From Erysipelotrichaceae bacterium (GTDB taxonomy: Bacteria; Bacillota_I; Bacilli_A; Erysipelotrichales; Erysipelotrichaceae), in contig JALENJ010000017.1 of NCBI GenBank assembly GCA_022767445.1, positions 1 to 51,833 on the forward strand: a stretch of DNA of 51,833 bases, read 5' to 3'. Positions 28,539 through 35,799 of this stretch are shown in pieces; the first letter of the stretch is position 1; the number at the start of each line of letters is the position of its first letter. A model generated the notes under the pieces. That model searched no databases. It was not told the origin of the DNA and saw nothing but the letters and a program-made list of their open reading frames with translations. The position numbers and the translations under genes were made by a program.

Positions 28539-30245
28539 CTACTTAGAAATTGTGTTTTTAACAAGTTCAATTACTTCAGCTTCTGTAGATAATGCGATTG
28601 CCTTATCAGCTAAATCTTTCATCTCTTCAAAGCTGAGAGAATTGATCATAGAACGTGCAGGTAAGATAGATGTTGCGCTCATGGAGAACTCATCTAGTCC
28701 TAGTCCTAATAGAACTGGAGCTGCTAGTTCATCACCAGCCATCTCACCACACATACCGCACCACTTACCTTCTTTATGTGCACCATCGATAGCCATCTTA
28801 ATCAAACGTAAGATAGATGGGTTTAATGGTTGATATAGATAGGATACTGGTTGACTCATACGGTCAGCAGCCATTGAGTATTGGATTAAGTCGTTTGTTC
28901 CAATAGAGAAGAAATCTGCTTCCTTCGCTAATTGATCAGCTAGTACTGCAGCTGCTGGAATCTCAATCATGATACCAACTTGTACATCACCGACAGCTGT
29001 TCCCTCAGCGATTAACTTCGCACGTTCTTCATCATATACTTGTTTCGCTTCACGGAATTCAGCAACCGTCGCAATCATTGGGAACATGATGCAGAGTTTA
29101 CCATATACAGAAGCACGTAGTAATGCACGTAATTGTACACGGAAGATATCCTTACGTGATAGACAGAAACGTACAGCACGTACGCCTAAGAATGGGTTCA
29201 TCTCTTCCTCAAATTGGTAATAGCTTAACTTCTTATCACCACCGATATCGAGTGTACGGATAACAACTTGCTTGCCTTGCATACCCTCTAGTACAGCTTT
29301 ATATGCGGCAAACTGTGTCTCTTCATTAGGGAAATCATTCTCAGACTTCATATATAAGAACTCTGTACGGAATAGACCTACTCCCTCACCACCGTTGGCT
29401 AATACAGCATCTACATCCGCAGGAGAACCAATGTTACCAACAAGTTCTACTTTATGACCATCCTTAGAGATGGATTCAGCATCCTTCAATGCCTTTAAAG
29501 CTTCCTTCTTCGCTACAAACTCTTCGCCAAGTTTTGTATATGTTGCGATTTGCTCTTCACTTGGAGAGAGAATCACCTCACCATTGATCGCATCTAGAAT
29601 CACTACATCACCAGAGTGAGCAGCTTCAAGAATTCCAGTTACACCTACAACTGCAGGAATTTCAAGAGAACGCGCCATGATAGCACTGTGGCTTGTACGT
29701 CCACCAATCTCTGTAGCAAATCCCTTTGCGAATTCCTTATTTAAGGAACCAGTATCAGATGGTGTTAAGTCCTTGGCTACAACGACTACAGGTTCACTCA
29801 ATGCACTTAAGTTAGGAATCTCTTTTCCTGTTAAGTTGCATAATAATCTAAATGATACGTCCTTAATATCTGCAGCTCTAGCACGCATATACTCATCATC
29901 CATGCTCTCAAACATAGAAATCATCATCTGAGATACACTTTGTGCAGCAAATTCAGCATTGACTGAATTTGATGTAATCTCATTTTCAATAGAACTACGG
30001 AACTCTGGATCACCAATCATCATTAGGTGTGCATCAAAGATAGCCAACTCTTCTTCTGCAAGTGTTTTAGAAGCTACCTCTTTAATCTTTTCAATATCAG
30101 AAATTGTTTTTGTGAATGCACTATCTAATTTTTTTAATTCTTCTTCTGGATTTGCTGTTGTCTGTACAATATCAAGTACTGGCTGTTCTAACTTGTATAC
30201 CTTAGCAATTGCAATTCCTTGTGATGCCGCAATACCTTTTAACAT
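28539..30245 (-). CDS. ptsI: PTS enzyme I (phosphoenolpyruvate-protein phosphotransferase)
   Basis: Enzyme I passes phosphate from phosphoenolpyruvate to HPr, feeding all PTS permeases including the beta-glucoside one here. The start at ATG 30245 (AGGAGG upstream) gives 568 residues, the normal length; a longer reading adds 27 non-conserved residues. The phosphorylated histidine is H186 in GGRTSHSAIMA; the PEP-binding domain has GLFRTEFLYM, GTNDLIQY and the CGEMAG cysteine. Cytosolic. HPr (ptsH), often next to it, is not in the window. Confidence 0.96.
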   Translation of the reverse strand: MLKGIAASQGIAIAKVYKLEQPVLDIVQTTANPEEELKKLDSAFTKTISDIEKIKEVASKTLAEEELAIFDAHLMMIGDPEFRSSIENEITSNSVNAEFAAQSVSQMMISMFESMDDEYMRARAADIKDVSFRLLCNLTGKEIPNLSALSEPVVVVAKDLTPSDTGSLNKEFAKGFATEIGGRTSHSAIMARSLEIPAVVGVTGILEAAHSGDVVILDAINGEVILSPSEEQIATYTKLGEEFVAKKEALKALKDAESISKDGHKVELVGNIGSPADVDAVLANGGEGVGLFRTEFLYMKSENDFPNEETQFAAYKAVLEGMQGKQVVIRTLDIGGDKKLSYYQFEEEMNPFLGVRAVRFCLSRKDIFRVQLRALLRASVYGKLCIMFPMIATVAEFREAKQVYDEERAKLIAEGTAVGDVQVGIMIEIPAAAVLADQLAKEADFFSIGTNDLIQYSMAADRMSQPVSYLYQPLNPSILRLIKMAIDGAHKEGKWCGMCGEMAGDELAAPVLLGLGLDEFSMSATSILPARSMINSLSFEEMKDLADKAIALSTEAEVIELVKNTISK

Positions 30246-30276
30246 TTTTACAAGACCTCCTCGTACATATATCTGT

Positions 30277-30305
30277 ATCATATGGAAACGGTTACATAAA
30301 TTAAT
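30277..30305 (-). promoter_or_regulatory. ptsI promoter region with cre-like site
   Basis: TGTAACCGTTTCCA on the minus strand (30283-30296) matches the cre consensus TGWAANCGNTNWCA at 13 of 14 positions. It sits between TATGAT (30277-30282) and a weak -35-like TTAATT (30299-30304), the right place for repression. Confidence 0.5.
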
Positions 30306-30380
30306 AAATAAAATATCCGTAATCATGCAATAGAATGCATGTTATTTTACAAATATATCCACTGATAATACTAACATTTT

Positions 30381-30704
30381 TCAGATGTCTAAGCAACGAA
30401 CGAATTCCTCTACTGCCTCTTTTCGCAAGCGATAATATGATGATTTCGCATAGTAGTTATAGTACCAGTTACGTGGTGACTGCATGAGGAAATCATGTTT
30501 GATAATACATGCAGTATCCTTTGAACAATTCTGCATGATTTCTTCAATCATATACTCGATTCCCTGTTGTACATATGATGGTGAGTATTCATGCATGTCA
30601 TTATGATTTGATATACGAGATTTTGTTTGTTCTTTTCGGTACATTTGTCCTAGGCTTTTTAGCATTTCGATTTTTGTTTCGTATGATAACTGTCTCAAGC
30701 TCAT
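30381..30704 (-). CDS. small HTH-like protein (ArpU/MG284-like), function unknown
   Basis: A 107-residue protein with GAGGGGG before its ATG. It is largely helical. The C-terminal segment YYAKSSYYRLRKEAVEEF resembles the terminal helix-turn-helix of ArpU-type phage late-gene regulators and of the mycoplasma MG284 family. I cannot assign a role. It sits alone between ptsI and hpf. A second protein of similar size and terminal motif lies at 35382-35720. Confidence 0.65.
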   Translation of the reverse strand: MSLRQLSYETKIEMLKSLGQMYRKEQTKSRISNHNDMHEYSPSYVQQGIEYMIEEIMQNCSKDTACIIKHDFLMQSPRNWYYNYYAKSSYYRLRKEAVEEFVRCLDI

Positions 30705-30824
30705 ATTGCCCCCTCAAACAATATATACATACAGTATGTAGCATTTCCTTACACAATGTATAGATTTTCCAGTATCACTGTATAATAAATTGTTTAATTC
30801 AACTTTAACTATGGAAACATTCAT

Positions 30825-30850
30825 AAATAAAATCGGGATCTCTCCCGATT
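30825..30850 (-). terminator. terminator after hpf
   Basis: On the minus strand AATCGGGA and TCCCGATT make a perfect 8-bp stem with a 4-base loop (30831-30850), followed by TTATTT. Confidence 0.85.
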
Positions 30851-30860
30851 CTTATCATTC

Positions 30861-31388
30861 TTATTTACTTACTTCAAGTAAACCATATCCTCCACTAGAG
30901 CGACGATATACAACAGATACTGTCTCTGTTTCATCATCTGTATAGATGTAGAAGTTATGTCCACTTAATTCCATTTTCATAATCGCTGTATCTAAATCCA
31001 TCATCTCTGCGTCGACTGTCTTTGTCTTAACTGGGATGGAACTTTGTTCATCTTGTAATTCAGCATCGATGAAGGCTGTAGCTAGGTGTTCACGATGTTT
31101 CTTATTGAGTCTTGTCTTTTGACGGCGAATCTGATCTTCTAACTTATCGATTGCCAAATCAACGGCTGCGTAGAAATCATCGTTAACGACTTCTGCTCTT
31201 AAAATACCTACGCGTGATGGAATTGTAACTTCTACCTTTTGTGAGTTTGGATAAACTCTAGCTAGTACTCTGGCAATGGTGTTTTCGTCGATGAGTAAGT
31301 ACTTATCCAAAGCGGATAGCTTCTCTTCGATCTTCTCTTTCATTGCTGGTGTAACTGTAACGTTCTTACCTACAATTTCAAATCTCAT
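30861..31388 (-). CDS. hpf: ribosome hibernation promoting factor, long form
   Basis: A 175-residue HPF that dimerises 70S ribosomes into inactive 100S particles in stationary phase. The N-terminal domain (~1-100) has MRFEIVGKNVTVTPAM and the basic KLEDQIRRQKTRLNKK stretch; the C-terminal dimerisation domain (~120-175) has LSGHNFYIYTDDETETVSVV. The start at ATG 31388 has AGGAGG seven bases upstream; upstream in-frame codons are not conserved. A TATAAT element is visible at about 31445-31450. Confidence 0.93.
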   Translation of the reverse strand: MRFEIVGKNVTVTPAMKEKIEEKLSALDKYLLIDENTIARVLARVYPNSQKVEVTIPSRVGILRAEVVNDDFYAAVDLAIDKLEDQIRRQKTRLNKKHREHLATAFIDAELQDEQSSIPVKTKTVDAEMMDLDTAIMKMELSGHNFYIYTDDETETVSVVYRRSSGGYGLLEVSK

Positions 31389-31518
31389 ACAATACCTCCT
31401 GTATGTGCATTTTGAATCTCTATGCACGCTTGTATTTATGTCTATATTATACAACATTTCAGAAGTTTGTTATTGAATTCGATGTGAACATTCGATGATA
31501 AATATTCACATAGTTATA

Positions 31519-32985
31519 TTATTCAACAAGTGTAAATAACCACTTTAATACAACGGTCATAGCGTAGGTATCCATACCACAATACGCCTTTAAATCTGCA
31601 ATACTTTTTTCAATATCTACATCATCCATATTCTTATCAAGATTTCGCCATGCAAAGACCGCATCCATCCCTTGTTGGATTGATAGTGAATTGTACCCTT
31701 CATCATCCATCATTGCCATGATGGTTTTTAGTGACCACTGTCCCCTCATACGTACATCATAAACAACTCCTTGAGAGAATGGTAATTGTAAGTCTTCCAT
31801 GCGTGCATTGATCTGTAGTAGATCCTTTGCATATGCAGGGAATAAATCTGCTAGCTCTTGAATACGTATCTTCTCTGCACCTTCTGCATTGTATGCTAGT
31901 ACACTTCCATTTTTTGGAATGGAAGTGATTAAGCTTTGTGCGATGTCTTCTCGATCATCATGTACATTGATATATACTTGATGATCGATATGCCCATCTG
32001 CATGCATGATATGCAAGGAGTATTCAAATGGTACTACATCATATGGATGCATACCCTTATATGGTGGTATTGCAAAGCGATCCCATTCAAAATCGATACA
32101 TGTAATTGGATACTGTAAACAAGATAGCCAATTCTTTAGACTATTTTGATCTACGAATAGACCACCGTTATAGTCTGCTTGTATCTGGGCATATTGTTGT
32201 GGTAGTCCTTCAATCAAATTTTCATCAGCGTCTTTTAGATATTTTCTTCCTGCTTGATACATCTTACGTTTATGTTGGGAAGCAATCAGTGTTAGGATTG
32301 AGTTATCTTCTATTTGATCTTCTTCTTTGAAGCATCGTTGATAATATCTACACTTCACTCTTCCGTTGCATACTGGTTTTCGTACTGGTTTGCCTGCGAT
32401 AACATGATTGCAGTTCTCCATTTCTTCTAATAGAAAAGTGATGTCATGCATGTTATCGTAAACAGTCTGCTTCAGATCACCACTTGGATTATCTTTATCA
32501 TTGTAGAAACATGTACTGATTGTAAATAACTGATTTGGATCGAGTTGTTCTTCTCTTTGGTATTCTTTGTTTAGATGTATCATATATATCTGTTTAATCT
32601 TGATATGCAGACCTTCTAATACCCATACCATATCACAATAGTATTGAATATCATCAACATGTGGATATAAACCTATATACATGAAGTACAGATCCCATCC
32701 ATCCCCATTGCGATGCAAGAAAGGTACTTTGATGCGTAGATTTTTGTACTCAAATCTCGCCTTCACTAACCAATCATACTCATAAAGAGCCCTCATCGCC
32801 AAGGATGGATCATCACTTTGTTTACCAAGAAAATGGTTAGTTACACCCAGCTTTTTCATCGCTAGCTCACTAACCGGTTCATCGATTCTTACATATGATT
32901 GATATACATGTTTTTCATCCTCTTGTTCATAAAGAAATAGATGAGGACAACGTGTATATTTTTTACAATCAGAAATGTGAAACAT
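31519..32985 (-). CDS. DUF2779 protein: Cas4/RecB-like domain fused to DEDD exonuclease-like domain
   Basis: A 488-residue protein. The N-terminal half resembles RecB-family PD-(D/E)XK nucleases with an iron-sulfur cluster: C13 near the start and C206, C212, C218 in the CNGRVKCRYYQRC motif. The catalytic strand expected after GDGWDL (95-100), usually E-x-K, reads F101-M102-Y103, so this core looks inactive. The C-terminal half has RNase H-like exonuclease motifs: DFE (298-300), N366/E368 and YCGMD with D472 (DEDDy pattern). GGAGA lies upstream. It follows the ROK kinase by 12 bases. Role unknown, probably DNA or RNA processing. Confidence 0.82.
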   Translation of the reverse strand: MFHISDCKKYTRCPHLFLYEQEDEKHVYQSYVRIDEPVSELAMKKLGVTNHFLGKQSDDPSLAMRALYEYDWLVKARFEYKNLRIKVPFLHRNGDGWDLYFMYIGLYPHVDDIQYYCDMVWVLEGLHIKIKQIYMIHLNKEYQREEQLDPNQLFTISTCFYNDKDNPSGDLKQTVYDNMHDITFLLEEMENCNHVIAGKPVRKPVCNGRVKCRYYQRCFKEEDQIEDNSILTLIASQHKRKMYQAGRKYLKDADENLIEGLPQQYAQIQADYNGGLFVDQNSLKNWLSCLQYPITCIDFEWDRFAIPPYKGMHPYDVVPFEYSLHIMHADGHIDHQVYINVHDDREDIAQSLITSIPKNGSVLAYNAEGAEKIRIQELADLFPAYAKDLLQINARMEDLQLPFSQGVVYDVRMRGQWSLKTIMAMMDDEGYNSLSIQQGMDAVFAWRNLDKNMDDVDIEKSIADLKAYCGMDTYAMTVVLKWLFTLVE

Positions 32986-32997
32986 AAATCTCCTATA

Positions 32998-33900
32998 CTA
33001 TAATCCTTCACTCATCGGTAACATTGCGGCACCAATAATACCTGGCTCATCCAAAGACGCAATGACAAATGGTGTATCTTGGATTGTTGTGTGTGACATT
33101 GCCTTGTAGTTCTCGATGACTTTTGGCAAGAACTTATCAGCAGACTTCATCATACCACCACCGATAATAAAGATATCTGGGTCGCATACACATGCGATAG
33201 TCGCAAACATCTGTCCTAAGTCTTTACAAGCCTCATCTACGATTTGGATCGCTTCAGGATTTCCATCTGCAGCTAGTTCAAAGACACTACCTGCATGCAG
33301 GATCTCATGATCATGAATCTTCTCTTTTGCCTTACGTGTGATATGTGTACCACTGGCTTCATTTTCAACCGCACCAATATTTAGGTCATTGATCTTCTGA
33401 CGATTGCGGTCAATGATGATGTTGGCAATCTCACCACCAAAACCATGCTTACCAGCAACTGTTTTACCATCTACAATCAAAGCTCCGCCGATTCCTGTAG
33501 AAATCGTAACGTAGTAAACAATACTCTTGTCTTTACCTGCACCAACTAAGGCTTCCGCAAGTCCTGCCACGTTGGCATCATTATCAATGAATGCAGGCAT
33601 GCCGAACTCACGAGAGAGTTCATCCGCAAATGGATATCCTGTAAATCCCTTCAGGTTTGTACTGATTACCATACTACCGGATTTCTTTTCAACTGGACCT
33701 GGTACACCAACTCCAATTCCAGAACAATCCTTCCAACCCGGTATATCACGTACCATATCCTTTAAATTGGACATAACTTTAGCTGGACCTTCTGTCCCAT
33801 AAGATGGGCCCTTTACCTGTGCAAGTACTTCACCAAACTCGCTTACCTTGGCAACACGAACATTTGTACCACCAAGATCAATTCCTATATATGTTTTCAT
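32998..33900 (-). CDS. ROK family sugar kinase (glucokinase-like)
   Basis: A 300-residue ATP-dependent kinase that phosphorylates glucose or a related hexose. The phosphate loop DLGGTN is at 8-13, the catalytic D108 is in DNDANVAG, and STGIGGALI binds ATP. The zinc-binding CxCGxxGCxE motif of ROK proteins is missing: residues 160-182 contain no cysteine. Some Firmicute glucokinases share this. No HTH is present, so it is a kinase, not a repressor. GGAGG lies just upstream. It is separated from the aminopeptidase gene by a terminator and is followed by DUF2779. Confidence 0.88.
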   Translation of the reverse strand: MKTYIGIDLGGTNVRVAKVSEFGEVLAQVKGPSYGTEGPAKVMSNLKDMVRDIPGWKDCSGIGVGVPGPVEKKSGSMVISTNLKGFTGYPFADELSREFGMPAFIDNDANVAGLAEALVGAGKDKSIVYYVTISTGIGGALIVDGKTVAGKHGFGGEIANIIIDRNRQKINDLNIGAVENEASGTHITRKAKEKIHDHEILHAGSVFELAADGNPEAIQIVDEACKDLGQMFATIACVCDPDIFIIGGGMMKSADKFLPKVIENYKAMSHTTIQDTPFVIASLDEPGIIGAAMLPMSEGL

Positions 33901-33948
33901 AACTCCTCCAAAATCTCTGTTATTTCTAATTATACACTATCATGCATG

Positions 33949-33974
33949 AAAAAAGGATGTTGATTTACAACACC
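33949..33974 (-). terminator. terminator after C1 aminopeptidase
   Basis: On the minus strand GGTGTTG and CAACATCC pair with one bulge, then six Ts follow. It lies between the peptidase stop and the ROK kinase. Confidence 0.75.
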
Positions 33975-33984
33975 CCCTTCATAC

Positions 33985-35319
33985 TTACTTAGCTAATGTT
34001 CCAAATGGATCCCAAGGTAGTAATTCCTTAGGTTCTTCATTTAAAGCAGCTAAAGACTCTACAGATAGATATTTCTTATGTACAGCAACGACATATGTGT
34101 ACTTATCAAACCAAGAATCAGAAGCGATGAAGTAACCCTTATTGGCAATCTTATCACCCCAAGAGTTTTCAATCTTCCAACGTGTTGGCTTATCATCTAC
34201 AAGATTAACACCTGTTAATACCATCGCATGATTCATCACAGATTCCTTGTAGTCTAGAGTTTCAGCCTTACTCATGGATAGTTGGATATCTAATGAGTTT
34301 TCATAATCATATTGTTGATCATCCCAAAGACCAGTATCACGGTCACCATCCTTACCTGCATCACAACCAAACCATACTGGATATCCATCCTTCATCTGTG
34401 CGATAGCAGCAGACTTCAACTCATCCATAGGTACATTTAATAGCTTAACTTGTTCGCCATCTACAACGTTACCTAAATACTTAACAGTATATGTCTTGTG
34501 GAATGGCTTGTCTTCTGTAGGGCCATTGATGACACTGATGTAATCACTTAGATCAATACCAAGACTTGCATAGAAGTCCAATGGTTTTACATTGCGCTCT
34601 ACATGATAGTTACCATCTTTATCGTTGTATTCAAATGTAAATTCTTGTGGTGGAAGTCCGAAACAAGAAGCGATCAAACCATAGATTTCCTTCAATGCTT
34701 GTTGTTTTAAAGCAGGAATCTCATCACGCTTATTCTCAGCGACTAGCTTACGGCTATCCGCTACGAACTTACGTAGTCGACGATTTAGAATACCATTCAT
34801 CTTATTTGTATGTGAAGATTGGTATGTTTCAGGCATTGCACTCTTAGGCGCAATACCATACTTCTTAACAAGACTTACAAGCATGTTCCATTGTCCGCCA
34901 TCACCAACAGCCCACTCAAGTAAGAAACGCATGTTATCACTACCTACAGGGTTATCTAACTCCTGTAATGTGCATTCCATGAACCAGTTCGCTTTTTCTA
35001 GTTTGTCATAGAAAGCGATATAGTTTTGTGATAACTCAAATTCCTTCATGTTGTATTTCTTAGCGATTAACTCTCTTAATACATTCATAGAGGAGAAAAT
35101 CCAGCAACGACCAGATTGTAACTGATTTGTGACTGGCATCGTCTTTAAATCAATTGAGAAGATATTAGGATTGTTAATTTCAGCCTCAAATGAACGACTG
35201 ATTGTACCAATGTCATTCTTAACAAGCGCATTGCGTACAACTCTTGCCTTTTCGTCCTTTAGATAATTCTCTCTTAAACTTTCAATATTCTGTAAACTTA
35301 CAGCATTCATCTTTGACAT
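33985..35319 (-). CDS. pepC: C1 family aminopeptidase (bleomycin hydrolase family)
   Basis: A cytosolic cysteine aminopeptidase of 444 residues, usually hexameric, that trims peptides from the N-terminus. The papain-like triad is C72 (QSGRCWIFSS), H364 (VMNHAMVLTG) and N385 (IENSWGD). The family length and layout match PepC. AAGGAAG supports the ATG at 35319. A TTGAAA/TATAAC pair lies upstream at 35345-35375 with a short spacer. Likely function is intracellular peptide use. Confidence 0.93.
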   Translation of the reverse strand: MSKMNAVSLQNIESLRENYLKDEKARVVRNALVKNDIGTISRSFEAEINNPNIFSIDLKTMPVTNQLQSGRCWIFSSMNVLRELIAKKYNMKEFELSQNYIAFYDKLEKANWFMECTLQELDNPVGSDNMRFLLEWAVGDGGQWNMLVSLVKKYGIAPKSAMPETYQSSHTNKMNGILNRRLRKFVADSRKLVAENKRDEIPALKQQALKEIYGLIASCFGLPPQEFTFEYNDKDGNYHVERNVKPLDFYASLGIDLSDYISVINGPTEDKPFHKTYTVKYLGNVVDGEQVKLLNVPMDELKSAAIAQMKDGYPVWFGCDAGKDGDRDTGLWDDQQYDYENSLDIQLSMSKAETLDYKESVMNHAMVLTGVNLVDDKPTRWKIENSWGDKIANKGYFIASDSWFDKYTYVVAVHKKYLSVESLAALNEEPKELLPWDPFGTLAK

Positions 35320-35381
35320 ATTTACTTCCTTCTTTCTAAGAGTATGTTATAACTAACTCGTCTATTTTTCAATGATAATAA

Positions 35382-35720
35382 CTAGGAAATTATATCTTCT
35401 ATCATCTTTTTATACATTTGAAATCTTCTTTGTAATGTCCTTAAGGACATATGATAATAACTTGCGATATCTTTTTGTTGTTTACCTTCAACAAAGTACA
35501 TGTAGAACATCCCTCTTGCACTCTTGCCATGGGCAAGCTCCATATATTGTAAGATACGATCAATCTTATTTATCTGTGTCATAACATACTGATATTTTGC
35601 CTGCATGATATCATCCCTATGATCATCCTGTTTCATCTTATCCTCTAGGGATTGTTTTTGTTGTAGATAATAAGGATATTTCATACATAGATCTTTGATT
35701 TGATTTCTTTCACAGCTCAT
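35382..35720 (-). CDS. small HTH protein, sigma-70 region 4-like
   Basis: A 112-residue protein. The ATG at 35720 is preceded by GGAGGT; a longer reading upstream is not supported. The C-terminal part (FVEGKQQKDIASYYHMSLRT and RRFQMYKKM) looks like a sigma-70 region 4 or phage ArpU/RinA-type helix-turn-helix, while the N-terminal ~60 residues are helical and charged. No promoter-binding domain beyond the HTH is present. It sits between two operons; no known partner. Confidence 0.7.
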   Translation of the reverse strand: MSCERNQIKDLCMKYPYYLQQKQSLEDKMKQDDHRDDIMQAKYQYVMTQINKIDRILQYMELAHGKSARGMFYMYFVEGKQQKDIASYYHMSLRTLQRRFQMYKKMIEDIIS

Positions 35721-35768
35721 ATAAGCACCTCCAATGTTATATATGAGCCAAACACTATCATTCCACTT

Positions 35769-35790
35769 AAAAAGGGACTTGTTCAGTCCC
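35769..35790 (-). terminator. terminator after flavoprotein gene
   Basis: On the minus strand GGGACT and AGTCCC pair around five bases (35774-35790), then five Ts. It lies ten bases after the stop of the reductase gene. Confidence 0.88.
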
Positions 35791-35799
35791 CTATCGTTA

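Noticed and set aside
29677-30333. Frames on the plus strand opposite ptsI
   Set aside because: These are serine-rich mirror translations of the enzyme I gene.
31482-31511. Dyad ATGTGAA ... TTCACAT upstream of hpf
   Set aside because: The 16-base spacing does not fit CRP/Fnr sites, and no T run makes it a terminator; probably chance.
31519-32985. Possible CRISPR adaptation (Cas4) link of the DUF2779 protein
   Set aside because: No cas gene or repeat array exists in the window, and the nuclease core appears degenerate.
33940-33948. Recurrent ATGCATG words at several gene borders
   Set aside because: Such palindromes are common in AT-rich DNA; positions relative to promoters and starts are not consistent.
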